A DNA stretch of 64,000 nucleotides from the NCBI RefSeq assembly GCF_000705555.1, contig NZ_JMQN01000040.1:310001-374000 (forward strand). The letters are read 5' to 3'. Shown piece by piece: positions 40,082-49,306 of this stretch (the stretch's first letter is position 1; each line of letters begins with the position of its first letter). This DNA comes from Marinobacterium lacunae. Lineage in GTDB: Bacteria; Pseudomonadota; Gammaproteobacteria; Pseudomonadales; Balneatricaceae. The notes under the pieces were generated by a model that saw only the letters and a program-made list of their open reading frames with translations, ran no database searches and was not told the DNA's origin. Position numbers and translations under genes: made by a program.

Positions 40082-40639
40082 ATGATCCAGTCATACGACT
40101 CTGCCAACAAAAACCAGCCGCTGATCGCCACCGACCGTGCCGGCCAGCTGCTCGAGCAACCCGCTATCGACCGGATATGGGCACTGCTCGATGAGGTGCC
40201 AGACCCCGAGGTGCCGGTGGTCAGCGTGGTTGATCTGGGCATCGTGCGTGACCTGTCTTGGGAAGGGGAGCAGCTTGTCGTCACGCTGACCCCCACCTAC
40301 TCCGGCTGTCCGGCCACCGAGTTTATCGAAGATGCGATACGCGATGCCCTGCATGGCGCAGGCATCGGCAACCTGCGCTTGCAGCAACGCCTGGCACCGG
40401 CCTGGACCACCGACTGGATTACCGAGGCCGGTCGCGAAAAGCTGCGCCAGTACGGCATTGCACCACCGGTTGGATCCGCCTCCAAGCGCACCCTGCTTGG
40501 CGAAGAGCCGGATGTTGCCTGTCCGCAATGCGGTTCCCACGACACGGTACAGGTCAGCGAGTTCGGCTCCACCGCCTGCAAGGCGCTGTATCGCTGTAAC
40601 AGCTGCCTTGAGCCGTTCGACTATTTCAAGTGCATCTAA
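40082..40639 (+). CDS. paaD: PaaD, Fe-S/maturation subunit (MIP18-type) of the epoxidase
   Basis: A 185-residue protein with an N-terminal DUF59/MIP18 domain (VPDPEVPVVSVVDLGIVR) and a C-terminal zinc-ribbon-like region with four cysteines (CPQCGS and CNSCLEPF). PaaD is thought to assist iron or Fe-S loading of the epoxidase; its exact step is unsettled. Position between paaC and paaE is the standard one. Confidence 0.94.
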   Translation: MIQSYDSANKNQPLIATDRAGQLLEQPAIDRIWALLDEVPDPEVPVVSVVDLGIVRDLSWEGEQLVVTLTPTYSGCPATEFIEDAIRDALHGAGIGNLRLQQRLAPAWTTDWITEAGREKLRQYGIAPPVGSASKRTLLGEEPDVACPQCGSHDTVQVSEFGSTACKALYRCNSCLEPFDYFKCI

Positions 40640-40686
40640 TTCAAATGCAACTGACGCACGCGCAGCCCGACAATAAAAGAGAGACT

Positions 40687-41763
40687 ATGATGAGCCGTTT
40701 TCACACCCTTGAAGTGGCGGACGTCCGTCAGGAGACACGCGACGCCATCTCTATCGCATTCAATATTCCTGAAGCGCTGAAAGATACCTACCGCTACCGC
40801 GAAGGCCAGCATCTGGTGCTGCGCACCGAGATCGACGGTGAAGAGGTACGCCGTTCCTACTCCATCTGCAGCTCACCGGCTGATGAAGAGCTGCGTATTG
40901 CGGTCAAACGCATCTCCGGAGGCCTGTTCTCCAACTACCTGAACGATCAGGCACGCACGGGCCTGGCGATCGAAGCGATGCCGCCGGCGGGCCATTTCCA
41001 CATTGATCTTGATCCGGAGCGCGCCGGACACTATCTCGGCGTTGCCGCCGGCAGCGGCATTACCCCGATCTACTCGATCATCAAGACCACACTGGAAACC
41101 GAGCCGCACAGCGAGTTCACCCTGTTTTACGGCAACCGCGCCACCACCAGCACCATCCTGCGCGAACAGCTTGAAGACCTGAAAAACAGGTTTATGAACC
41201 GGCTCAATCTGGTCTACGTGATGACCCGCGAACAGCAGGATATCGATCTCTACAACGGCCGCATCGATGCTGACAAGTGCAAGGCGCTGTTCGATCACTG
41301 GCTGGATGTGCCCAACCTGACCGCCGCTTTCCTGTGCGGTCCGCAAACCATGATCGAGACCGTGCGCGAACAGCTTGAAGCGCATCAGCTGGATCGCTCA
41401 CGCATCCACTTCGAACTCTTCGCCACCACCGGCGGTAATCAGGCACGCAAGCATCGCGTGCAGGATACCTCCGGCAAGGTCGAGATGTGCGACGTCACCG
41501 TGATCTCTGACGGTCGACAGATCAGCTTCGAGCTGCCACGCAACAGCGACAACATCCTCGATGCCGGCAACAGCCACGGCGCCGATCTGCCTTACTCCTG
41601 CAAGGCAGGCGTCTGCTCCACCTGCCGTGCGCGGGTGGTCGAGGGCGAGGTGGAGATGGACGCCAACTTCGCGCTTGAAGATTACGAGGTAAAAGCCGGT
41701 TACGTGCTCTCGTGCCAGTGCTATCCGATCACCGACAAGGTGGTTCTGGACTTCGACCACTGA
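40687..41763 (+). CDS. paaE: PaaE, NADPH reductase subunit of the epoxidase
   Basis: A 358-residue ferredoxin-NADP reductase fused to a C-terminal plant-type [2Fe-2S] ferredoxin. FAD motif [15 protein letters not shown] segment [16 protein letters not shown], and the cluster cysteines in [11 protein letters not shown] plus SCQCYP. It passes electrons from NADPH to PaaA. The start ATG at 40687 follows AAGAGAG; the longer frame upstream is not supported. Confidence 0.96.
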   Translation: MMSRFHTLEVADVRQETRDAISIAFNIPEALKDTYRYREGQHLVLRTEIDGEEVRRSYSICSSPADEELRIAVKRISGGLFSNYLNDQARTGLAIEAMPPAGHFHIDLDPERAGHYLGVAAGSGITPIYSIIKTTLETEPHSEFTLFYGNRATTSTILREQLEDLKNRFMNRLNLVYVMTREQQDIDLYNGRIDADKCKALFDHWLDVPNLTAAFLCGPQTMIETVREQLEAHQLDRSRIHFELFATTGGNQARKHRVQDTSGKVEMCDVTVISDGRQISFELPRNSDNILDAGNSHGADLPYSCKAGVCSTCRARVVEGEVEMDANFALEDYEVKAGYVLSCQCYPITDKVVLDFDH

Positions 41764-41780
41764 TCCGGAGGTTTACGATC

Positions 41781-43826
41781 ATGAAATTAAACAGCTATAT
41801 CAACGGTCAGTGGATCGCCGGTAACGACAGCGGCACCGAAGTGTTCAACGCCGTGAACGGCGAGTCGGTCTGCACCGTCAGCAGCAGCGGCATCGACTTT
41901 AACGATGCGGTGCGCTTCGCCCGCGAGAAAGGTGGTCCTGCGCTGCGCAAGCTCACCTTCCATGAGCGCGCCAATGCGCTGAAGGAGATCGCCAAGCGCC
42001 TAATGGCGAAGAAAGAGGAGTTCTACCGCGTCTCGGCCTGGACCGGCGCCACCCGCACCGACAGCTGGATCGACATTGAAGGCGGTATCGGCACCCTGTT
42101 CACCTACGCAAGCCTGGTGCGCCGCGAACTGCCCAACGAAACCTTTCTGGTCGAGGACGACGCCCAGCGTCTGTCCGCCGAAGGCAGCTTTATCGGCCGC
42201 CATATTCTGGTACCGAAAGAGGGCGTTGCGGTCCATATCAACGCCTTTAACTTCCCCTGCTGGGGGATGCTGGAGAAGATCGCACCGAGTCTGGCCGCCG
42301 GTATGCCGGTGATCGTCAAACCCGCTACCGCCTCGGCCTACCTGACCGAAGCGATGGTGCGCGAGATCGTCGACTCCGGCCTGTTGCCGGAGGGCGCTAT
42401 CCAGCTGATCTCCGGCAGCGTCGGTAACCTGCTCGATCTGCTTAACGAGCAGGACGTGGTCACCTTCACCGGTTCCGCCTCCACCGGACAGAAGCTGCGC
42501 ACCCATCCCAATATCGTCGCCAACTCCATCCCCTTCACCATGGAAGCGGACTCGCTGAACTGCAGCATCCTCGGTGCCACCGTGGAGCCGGGCTCGCCTG
42601 AGTTCGATCTCTATGTGAAAGAGGTGGCCCGCGAGATGACGGTGAAGGCGGGGCAGAAGTGTACCGCTATCCGTCGCGCCATCGTGCCGCGCAACCGTGT
42701 TGAAGCGGTGGCCGAAGCGCTGAAGGCCCGCCTGTCGAAAACCACGATTGGCGACCCGGCCATCGACGGCGTGCGCATGGGGCCGCTCGTGGGCCGCAGC
42801 CAGGTGGACGATGTCTGGAATCGCGTTGAGCAGCTGCGTCAGGAGTGCGAACTTATCCACGGCGGCAATCGCGATTTCGCCATCAACGGAGGCGATGCAG
42901 AGAAGGGTGCGTTCTTCCCCACCACCCTGCTCTACGCCGACCAACCGCTGGCCAGCGAACTGCCGCACAGTGTTGAAGCGTTCGGCCCCGTGTCGACGCT
43001 GATGGCCTATGACGATATCGATCAGGCAATTGCAATCGCCAAGCGCGGCAAGGGCAGTCTGGCCGGCTCCATCGTCACCGCCGACAACCGCGAAGCCCGT
43101 GATCTGGTACTCGGCTGTGCGTCCTACCACGGCCGTCTGCTGGTACTCAATGCCGACTGTGCCAAGGAATCCACCGGTCACGGCTCTCCCCTGCCCACAC
43201 TGGTTCATGGCGGCCCCGGTCGTGCTGGTGGCGGCGAGGAGCTCGGCGGTCTGCGCGCGGTGAAGCATTACATGCAGCGCACCGCAATTCAGGGTCACCC
43301 GACCACGCTGACCGCGATTACCAACGAGTTCAACCCGGGCTCCGAACAGATCAAGGATCCGGTACACCCCTTCCGTAAGCACTTCGAAGATCTGCAGATT
43401 GGTGAAACGCTGATTACCCACCGCCGCACCGTAACCGAAGCGGATATCGTCAACTTCGGCTGTCTGTCAGGGGATCACTTCTACGCCCACTTCGATGAGA
43501 TTGCGGCGAAGGATTCCCTGTTCGGCAAGCGCGTGGCGCATGGCTATTTCGTCATCTCCGCCGCCGCCGGCATGTTCGTCGAGCCCTCACCGGGCCCGGT
43601 GCTGGCCAACTACGGCATGGAGAACCTGCGCTTTGTCGAGCCGGTCGGCATCGGTGACACCATTCAGGTGCGCCTGACCTGCAAACAGAAGATCAAAAAG
43701 GACCGCCGCTCCGAAGAGGAGCAGCCAAACGGCGTGGTGGTCTGGGACGTTGAGGTCCGCAACCAGCACGACAAGCCGGTGGCGCTTTACAACATCCTGA
43801 CCCTGGTAGCCCGCAAGGAAGACTGA
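41781..43826 (+). CDS. paaZ: PaaZ, oxepin-CoA hydrolase/3-oxo-5,6-dehydrosuberyl-CoA semialdehyde dehydrogenase
   Basis: A 681-residue fusion. Residues 1 to about 510 are an aldehyde dehydrogenase ([23 protein letters not shown] with the Glu, catalytic Cys in [11 protein letters not shown]). Residues about 530-681 are a MaoC-type (R)-hydratase domain ([16 protein letters not shown]). The hydratase opens the oxepin ring and the dehydrogenase oxidises the resulting aldehyde. ATG at 41781 follows CCGGAGG. Last gene of paaABCDEZ. Confidence 0.96.
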   Translation: MKLNSYINGQWIAGNDSGTEVFNAVNGESVCTVSSSGIDFNDAVRFAREKGGPALRKLTFHERANALKEIAKRLMAKKEEFYRVSAWTGATRTDSWIDIEGGIGTLFTYASLVRRELPNETFLVEDDAQRLSAEGSFIGRHILVPKEGVAVHINAFNFPCWGMLEKIAPSLAAGMPVIVKPATASAYLTEAMVREIVDSGLLPEGAIQLISGSVGNLLDLLNEQDVVTFTGSASTGQKLRTHPNIVANSIPFTMEADSLNCSILGATVEPGSPEFDLYVKEVAREMTVKAGQKCTAIRRAIVPRNRVEAVAEALKARLSKTTIGDPAIDGVRMGPLVGRSQVDDVWNRVEQLRQECELIHGGNRDFAINGGDAEKGAFFPTTLLYADQPLASELPHSVEAFGPVSTLMAYDDIDQAIAIAKRGKGSLAGSIVTADNREARDLVLGCASYHGRLLVLNADCAKESTGHGSPLPTLVHGGPGRAGGGEELGGLRAVKHYMQRTAIQGHPTTLTAITNEFNPGSEQIKDPVHPFRKHFEDLQIGETLITHRRTVTEADIVNFGCLSGDHFYAHFDEIAAKDSLFGKRVAHGYFVISAAAGMFVEPSPGPVLANYGMENLRFVEPVGIGDTIQVRLTCKQKIKKDRRSEEEQPNGVVVWDVEVRNQHDKPVALYNILTLVARKED

Positions 43827-43831
43827 GCACC

Positions 43832-43863
43832 GCGGCCCGGCACAAAAACTTCTGCCGGGCCGC
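43832..43863 (+). terminator. Strong hairpin after paaZ
   Basis: GCGGCCCGGCA pairs perfectly with TGCCGGGCCGC (11 bp, 10-base loop) beginning 5 bases after the paaZ stop. No T-run follows, so it may be a 3' stabiliser or weak terminator. The AT-rich stretch from 43870 to 43985 holds no gene. Confidence 0.5.
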
Positions 43864-43989
43864 CAAGCGTCAGCCAAATTGAGCACATATATAGCGAAAA
43901 TATAAAACCGTTCGTATCTATAACAATGATCATAAATAACTAATTTCAAATAACTAATAATAACTTTGCGCTATAGATATACGACCTTA

Positions 43990-44034
43990 TGACACGATAT
44001 AAATATTAGATAAATTTATTATGTGTCATATAAT
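43990..44034 (+). promoter_or_regulatory. PaaX-type operator and promoter of the TRAP transporter genes
   Basis: TGACAC (43990-43995) and GTGTCA (44023-44028) are exact complements 27 bases apart, extended to TATGACAC/GTGTCATA. TATAAT (44029-44034) follows the right half-site directly, as in front of paaA; TAGATA (44007-44012) with a 16-base spacer is a 4 of 6 -35. This puts the transporter in the PaaX regulon by sequence. Confidence 0.75.
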
Positions 44035-44111
44035 CCTGATTCATGCCCGAACGGACCTACCCGTCCATCCGGCGTTTGATGAAGACCGAAAACAATAAAA
44101 AGGACACTTCA

Positions 44112-45146
44112 ATGAACTTGAAAAAACTGCTCGCAACCTCCTCCCTGATGCTGTCACTCGGCGCATTGCCGGCATTTGCCGCCACCGAGATGCGCGTCGC
44201 CACCTGGCTGCCGCCGACCCATCCGCAGAACACCGATGTACTGCCCACCTGGGGCAAGTGGATCGAAGAGGCCACCGAGGGTCGCGTTACCCTGAAGCTT
44301 GAATACAACATGGGCCACCCCAAGGACATGTTCGCTCTGGTAGAAGATGGCGTTGTCGATGCCAGCTGGACCTTCCACGGCTATGTACCGGGCCGCTTCC
44401 GCCTGACCCAGATCGTGGAACAGCCGGGTCTCGGCGCCGATGCTGAAGCCGCGTCCGTTGCCTACTGGCGCGTCTACGAAAAGTATTTCACCAAGGCCAA
44501 CGAACATGACGGTCTTGAACTGATGGGCCTGTTTACCCACGCCCCGGGCCAGATCCAGACCGCCAACCCGATCTCCAGCCTTGCAGATCTCAGGGGCATG
44601 AAAATTCGCCTCGGCGGCGGCATTCAGGGCGAACTCGGTGGCCGCATGGAGGTGACACCGGTTAACGCACCGGCCTCCAAGGTGTACGAAATGATGCAGC
44701 AGGGCGTGATCGACGGTACCTTCCTGCCGGTCTGCGAGCAGAAAACCCTGCGTCTGAGCGAAGTCGCCCCCAACCTGACACTGCTGCCGGGCGGCATGTA
44801 TCTGGGCAGCTTCGCCATTTTCGCCAACCCCGACTTCCTCGACAGCCTCGATCCCAAGGATAAAGAGGCGATCATGAAGGTATCTGGCGAGAAACTGTCG
44901 CAGATGGCCGGACAGGTCTGGGACCAGTGCGGTGTCGATGCGCTGAAAGCCAGCCGCGAAGCGGGTGTCAATGTGGTTGAAGTGGGCCAGAACGATCCGA
45001 TGGCCAAGCAGTTCCAGACCCTGTCCGAAGGTATGGACAAGGTGTGGATCCAGTCCGTTTCCGATCTGGACGTGGATGCCGAAAAGGCCCTGCAGGAGCT
45101 GCGCGACACCGCTCGCAACTACAAGCCCAACGTGGCGGCAAACTGA
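44112..45146 (+). CDS. TRAP transporter substrate-binding protein (DctP type)
   Basis: A 344-residue periplasmic DctP/TAXI-class receptor with a signal peptide (LLATSSLMLSLGALPAFA). LRGMKIRLGGG and the following conserved Arg are the DctP family ligand-binding segment, where the Arg usually pairs with a substrate carboxylate. The start at 44112 follows AAAGGACA and opens the signal peptide. It is the first gene of a complete P-Q-M TRAP operon placed between paaZ and paaX, behind a PaaX-type operator. The likely substrate is phenylacetate or a related aromatic acid; this is inference. Confidence 0.93.
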   Translation: MNLKKLLATSSLMLSLGALPAFAATEMRVATWLPPTHPQNTDVLPTWGKWIEEATEGRVTLKLEYNMGHPKDMFALVEDGVVDASWTFHGYVPGRFRLTQIVEQPGLGADAEAASVAYWRVYEKYFTKANEHDGLELMGLFTHAPGQIQTANPISSLADLRGMKIRLGGGIQGELGGRMEVTPVNAPASKVYEMMQQGVIDGTFLPVCEQKTLRLSEVAPNLTLLPGGMYLGSFAIFANPDFLDSLDPKDKEAIMKVSGEKLSQMAGQVWDQCGVDALKASREAGVNVVEVGQNDPMAKQFQTLSEGMDKVWIQSVSDLDVDAEKALQELRDTARNYKPNVAAN

Positions 45147-45157
45147 GGTAAGGACCC

Positions 45158-45676
45158 ATGCACTTCTCGCAATGGTTGCATCAGCACTACCATGAGAAGG
45201 GTCCGATGGCCTGGCTGGCGTTTCTGCTTGAAGCGCTGGCCGGATCCATCCTGCTGGCCCTGGTATTGCTAACCTGTGTCGACGTGTTCGGGCGCTACTT
45301 CTTCGGTAACGCCGTGGACGGTGCTACCGAGATGACCGAGATCGCACTGGCGATCATCGTGTTTGCCGAGATTCCAGTGATCACCTGGCGCGGCACCCAC
45401 GTGGTGATCGATGTGCTCGATGGCGTGTTCGGACGCTGGGTCAAGGGGCTCGAAACCCTGTCAGCGGTGCTGATATCCGCCATGCTCTACCTGCTTGGCG
45501 ATACCGTGATGGGGCAAGCGGCTCGGGCACTGCGCCGCAACGTGACCACCGAATACCTGCACCTGCCGGTGGGCGACATCATCCAGTATATCGGCATCAT
45601 GTGCTGGCTTACGGCCGCCTGTACCTTGAGCTGGGGCATCTACCGCATATTCATGCGGCGCGAACAACACAGCTAA
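45158..45676 (+). CDS. TRAP transporter small permease (DctQ type)
   Basis: A 172-residue membrane protein with four predicted helices (about residues 22-45, 58-78, 95-115, 135-158). VFGRYFFGNAVDGATEMTEI is the DctQ-like signature and ITWRGTHVVIDVL follows helix 2. It pairs with DctM to carry Na+-driven uptake. RBS GAGGTAAGGA precedes the ATG. Confidence 0.92.
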   Translation: MHFSQWLHQHYHEKGPMAWLAFLLEALAGSILLALVLLTCVDVFGRYFFGNAVDGATEMTEIALAIIVFAEIPVITWRGTHVVIDVLDGVFGRWVKGLETLSAVLISAMLYLLGDTVMGQAARALRRNVTTEYLHLPVGDIIQYIGIMCWLTAACTLSWGIYRIFMRREQHS

Positions 45677-45724
45677 CCCAACGGTTCCACCACCATAACG
45701 ATAACAACGCCGAGGTCCACAGCC

Positions 45725-47053
45725 ATGACTATCGCGCTGATCAGTTTCGCCATCCTGTTGCTATTGATCGTCGTTCTTCGTATTCCGCTCGCGTTCGCCA
45801 TGGCACTGGTTGGCGTGGTCGGCTTCGCCTGGTTGTCCGGCCTTGGCTTTGACAACCTGACCACCTTTCGCTGGCACGGTGCGCTGGCCATGGCCTCTTC
45901 GCGGGTGATCTCCACTGCGCAGGAGTACAGTCTGTCGGTGATTCCGCTGTTCATTCTGATGGGCAATCTGGTCACCCGCTCGGGCCTCTCGCACGAACTT
46001 TACCGCGCATCCCACGCCTTTCTCGGTCACTTCCGTGGCGGTCTGTCGATGGCCACCGTTGTTGCCTGCGGCGGCTTCTCCGCGATCTGCGGATCGAGCC
46101 TTGCCACGGCGGCCACCATGGCCAAGGTCGCCATGCCGCCGATGCGCAAATACGGCTATGACGACAGTCTGGCCAGCGCCTCTATCGCCGCCGGTGGCAC
46201 CCTGGGCATCCTGATTCCGCCCAGCGTGATTCTGGTGATCTACGGCCTGCTCACCGAGTCGAGCATTCGCGAGCTGTTCGCGGCGGGCTTTATTCCGGGC
46301 ATGCTCGGCATCCTGCTCTACCTCGCCGCGGTCCGGTACATCGTCTGGCGCCACCCCGAACGGGGACCTGCCGGTGAACGTACTACCTGGCCCGAGCGCG
46401 TGCAGGCGCTTAAACAGGTGCGCGGCATCCTCGGCCTGTTCATTCTGGTGATGGGCGGTATCTATCTGGGCGTCTTCACCCCCACGGAAGCGGCCGGCAT
46501 CGGCGCCGGCGGTGCCTTCGTCATCGCCCTGATGCGCCGCTCACTGAACCTGCCGGTACTGTTCGAGCTGGTCAGCGATACAGGACGCACCACCGCAATG
46601 CTGTTCAGCGTGGTGATCGGTGCGCTGATCTTCTCCAACTTCATCACCCGCGCCGGACTGCCGGAGGATCTGCTGGCACTGGTGACCGGCCTTGGTGTTT
46701 CACCGATGATGGTGATCTTCGTGATTCTGCTGATCTACGTGCTGCTCGGCATGGTGTTCGAGAGCCTGTCGATGCTGTTGCTGACCGTGCCGGTGTTCTT
46801 CCCGCTGGTGCAGAGTCTGGGCTTCGATCCGGTGTGGTTCGGGATCGTCGTGGTCGTGGTCACCGAGATCAGCCTGATCACGCCACCGGTGGGCATGAAC
46901 GTGTTTGTACTCAGCGCTGTACTGCCCGATGTTAAAACCGGCACCATCTTCCGCGGCATCACCCCGTTCTGGTGTGCCGATATTCTGCGCCTTGTGCTGA
47001 TCACCAGCGTGAGCTGGATCTCGCTGGTACTGCCAAGGCTGCTCTACAGCTAA
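45725..47053 (+). CDS. TRAP transporter large permease (DctM type)
   Basis: A 442-residue protein with about twelve transmembrane segments. VIPLFILMGNLVTRSG, CGGFSAICGSSLATAATMAK and ASIAAGGTLGILIPPSVILVIYG (read in parts) are the re-entrant and ion-site hallmarks of the DctM/SiaM family. It forms the secondary transporter with DctQ. A terminator follows 28 bases after the stop. Confidence 0.95.
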   Translation: MTIALISFAILLLLIVVLRIPLAFAMALVGVVGFAWLSGLGFDNLTTFRWHGALAMASSRVISTAQEYSLSVIPLFILMGNLVTRSGLSHELYRASHAFLGHFRGGLSMATVVACGGFSAICGSSLATAATMAKVAMPPMRKYGYDDSLASASIAAGGTLGILIPPSVILVIYGLLTESSIRELFAAGFIPGMLGILLYLAAVRYIVWRHPERGPAGERTTWPERVQALKQVRGILGLFILVMGGIYLGVFTPTEAAGIGAGGAFVIALMRRSLNLPVLFELVSDTGRTTAMLFSVVIGALIFSNFITRAGLPEDLLALVTGLGVSPMMVIFVILLIYVLLGMVFESLSMLLLTVPVFFPLVQSLGFDPVWFGIVVVVVTEISLITPPVGMNVFVLSAVLPDVKTGTIFRGITPFWCADILRLVLITSVSWISLVLPRLLYS

Positions 47054-47081
47054 TCAGGCTTCAAGTGCACTAGCCGTCCTT

Positions 47082-47110
47082 GGGTGGCCCTTGAGGCCAC
47101 CCCTTTTCTT
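47082..47110 (+). terminator. Intrinsic terminator after the TRAP operon
   Basis: GGGTGGCC and GGCCACCC form an 8-bp stem with a 5-base loop, followed by CCTTTTCTT. Confidence 0.75.
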
Positions 47111-47141
47111 CCTTGTCGATCAACCCAGACCGAGCATCGGG

Positions 47142-47170
47142 TTTTCACCGCCGAGGCCCGCTTGTACACT
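47142..47170 (+). promoter_or_regulatory. Putative paaX promoter
   Basis: TTTTCA, 17-base spacer, TACACT (4 of 6 each) about 37 bases upstream of the paaX start. No TGAYAC-N27-GTRTCA operator is present here, so paaX does not look autoregulated by this motif. Confidence 0.35.
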
Positions 47171-47206
47171 ACAACCTATTCAAACTCGGGGATTTTCCGG
47201 CCGTTC

Positions 47207-48139
47207 ATGAGCAGCTCAACTCACCTCAACGCACTGATCAACCAGTTCCGCAGTCAGCGGCCCATTCGCGCCGGTTCACTGATCATTACCGTATTCGGCG
47301 ACGCCATCGTCCCCCGTGGCGGCAAGGTCTGGCTGGGCAGCCTGATCAACGTGCTGGAACCTTTGGGTCTCAACCAGCGTCTGGTGCGCACGTCAGTATT
47401 TCGCCTGAGCAAGGAGGAGAACTGGCTGGCCGCCGAGCAACTGGGCCGACGCGCCTACTACAGCCTGACCAGTCAGGGGCGGCGCCGGTTCGATCAGGCG
47501 TTCAAGCGTATCTATGTACCAGCGGTACAGGATTGGGACGGTACCTGGAGTCTGGCGGTGCTGTCTCAGGTTCCGGCCGAGACGCGCCAGCAGGTGCGCG
47601 ATGAGCTTCAGTGGATGGGGTTCGGCGCCTTTGGCCCTACCCTGATGGCGGCACCACACTGCGACATGCTGGAGGTGCGCAATACCCTTCAGGAGCTGGA
47701 CGCGCTGGACAGCACTATCCTGTTTGAAACCCGTGAGGGGGTTCAGCACTCCGCCAAGGCGCTGCGCGCGCAGTCGCGCGAATGCTGGAATCTGGATCAG
47801 ATCAACGACAGCTACCGCAGTTTCCTCGACCGCTTCCGTCCGGTATGGCAGGAGATGAGCAACCAGAAGCAGCTTGATCCACAGGAGTGCTTCATCGCCC
47901 GCACCCTGCTGATCCACGAATACCGCAAGGTATTGCTGCGCGATCCTCAGCTACCGGCGGAACTGCTGCCGTCAGACTGGGGCGGCACCGCGGCGCGCCA
48001 GCTCTGCCACAACCTCTACAATCTGGTGTGCAAGGGATCCGAACAGTATATTGGCCGCACCATGGAAACCGCCGACGGCCCCCTGCCACCGCCCTCGTCT
48101 TCGTTCTACAAACGTTTCGGCGGTCTGAACGAGCAATAA
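47207..48139 (+). CDS. paaX: PaaX, phenylacetyl-CoA-responsive repressor
   Basis: A 310-residue PaaX family regulator. The N-terminal winged HTH contains RGGKVWLGSLINVLEPLG and RLVRTSVFRLSKEENWL, the middle ferredoxin-like domain has WQGFG-type WMGFGAFGPTLMA, and the C-terminal domain ends in FYKRFGGLNEQ. In E. coli PaaX represses paa genes until phenylacetyl-CoA binds. The ATG at 47207 opens the conserved region; the longer frame upstream crosses the promoter and terminator. Four matching operators are in the window. Confidence 0.95.
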   Translation: MSSSTHLNALINQFRSQRPIRAGSLIITVFGDAIVPRGGKVWLGSLINVLEPLGLNQRLVRTSVFRLSKEENWLAAEQLGRRAYYSLTSQGRRRFDQAFKRIYVPAVQDWDGTWSLAVLSQVPAETRQQVRDELQWMGFGAFGPTLMAAPHCDMLEVRNTLQELDALDSTILFETREGVQHSAKALRAQSRECWNLDQINDSYRSFLDRFRPVWQEMSNQKQLDPQECFIARTLLIHEYRKVLLRDPQLPAELLPSDWGGTAARQLCHNLYNLVCKGSEQYIGRTMETADGPLPPPSSSFYKRFGGLNEQ

Positions 48140-48214
48140 TCCCCAACAAGAAAATGCCGGCAAGCGCCGCTCCTGCGCCTCTATACGCTCGCGGCATACC
48201 TACCTCCTATACAT

Positions 48215-48239
48215 AAAAAAGGGAGGCCAAAGGCCTCCC
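48215..48239 (-). terminator. Intrinsic terminator for the PheC-like gene
   Basis: GGGAGGCC and GGCCTCCC form an 8-bp stem with a 3-base loop. On the minus strand it is followed by six T. It lies about 200 bases after the PheC-like stop, facing that gene. Nothing else is recognised in 48140-48435. Confidence 0.75.
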
Positions 48240-48435
48240 AGCAAGACGGCAGATGGTAATCTGCCAATGGACACTCTTTTCACTGACCGGCAAGTGGCGC
48301 GATCAGAAGCAGGCCCTGTGCCACAAACATACCGTAGCTGCAGCGACAGCTGTTCTGAGCTATGTTACCTTGCCGCCGAACATCAGCCTCGGTGTAATGA
48401 CAGACACATGTGCAGGGTCAGCGGTCATCACTGAG

Positions 48436-49206
48436 TTATTGCAGAGAATTCCGCTTCATTAGCTCTTGATCAACCCCTTTTAGCTTCATCTCATCCATCA
48501 GGAAATTAACGGTATTTAACAAACGCTGTTCACCGCTCGGGATTAGATAGCCAAACTGGCTTTTAGTGAACGGATCGTTTTCCCGAACAGCTTCCAGCCC
48601 AGGGTCGGTAACCTGGTAATACAGCGCTTCCGGGGTCTCAGTCACCATTACATCGACTTTACCTTCAAGCACAGCCTTGGGAACATCAAGGTTATTTTCA
48701 AAGCGTATCAGCGTCGCATTTTTAAGATATTCATTAGCAAATTTCTCGTTTGTACCTCCAATATTAACTCCGACTTTAACTTCAGGGAGATTTACTTTTT
48801 CCAATGTATTGAACTCTGACTCTCTACCCTGCGCGACCAAAAAGCACTTGCCAAAAGTCATATACCCTTGACTCTCTTCCGCAGCCATCTGACGCGCTAT
48901 ACGCCTCGTAATCCCGCCCATGGCGATGTCATACTGATTTTCTTCCAACCCGGTCAACAACTGTTTCCAAGTTGTTTGTACAAACTTAACCTCTACTCCC
49001 ATCTCCTTCGCAAAATATTCAGCAACATCAATGTCATAACCTGAAAAACTTTCCCCATCGTAGAAGGAAAAAGGTTTATAATCACCTGTCGTACCCACCG
49101 TTATATAACCTTGCTTTTGAATATCCTCCAGACGATCGGCGTATGCCGTCACACTGAACGAAAACAATGCGATCAGTACAAAAAAACATTTTTTCAATTT
49201 GTTCAT
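48436..49206 (-). CDS. PheC-like periplasmic protein (cyclohexadienyl dehydratase or solute-binding protein)
   Basis: A 256-residue family-3 solute-binding fold with a signal peptide (CFFVLIALFSFSVTAYA). VGTTGDYKPFSF, DIAMGGI and GGTNEKFAN match Pseudomonas PheC closely. The residues I recall as decisive for PheC catalysis (W60, K100, E173 in that protein) align to W80, K120 and E193 here with a constant offset of 20. This argues for prephenate/arogenate dehydratase activity in the periplasm rather than plain amino-acid binding. No permease or ATPase gene is adjacent in the same operon. Base composition is clearly AT-richer than the flanks, suggesting transfer. Confidence 0.75.
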   Translation of the reverse strand: MNKLKKCFFVLIALFSFSVTAYADRLEDIQKQGYITVGTTGDYKPFSFYDGESFSGYDIDVAEYFAKEMGVEVKFVQTTWKQLLTGLEENQYDIAMGGITRRIARQMAAEESQGYMTFGKCFLVAQGRESEFNTLEKVNLPEVKVGVNIGGTNEKFANEYLKNATLIRFENNLDVPKAVLEGKVDVMVTETPEALYYQVTDPGLEAVRENDPFTKSQFGYLIPSGEQRLLNTVNFLMDEMKLKGVDQELMKRNSLQ

Positions 49207-49306
49207 TTTTTGATTCCATTTATTAGTTATAAGCCACTTTCAAAGAACCTACTTTCAATTAAAAACAAGCATGGCCCCAGAATTAAAACTTATAAAATCA
49301 ATATGC

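Noticed and set aside
42000-43421. 473-codon open frame on the minus strand
   Set aside because: Antisense to paaZ, which is intact. No ribosome-binding site and no recognisable domain.
43870-43985. Imperfect repeat CGTATCTATA ... TATAGATATACG before the TRAP operon
   Set aside because: The arms differ by a two-base insertion and the spacing does not match the other paa operators; kept out as a regulatory site.
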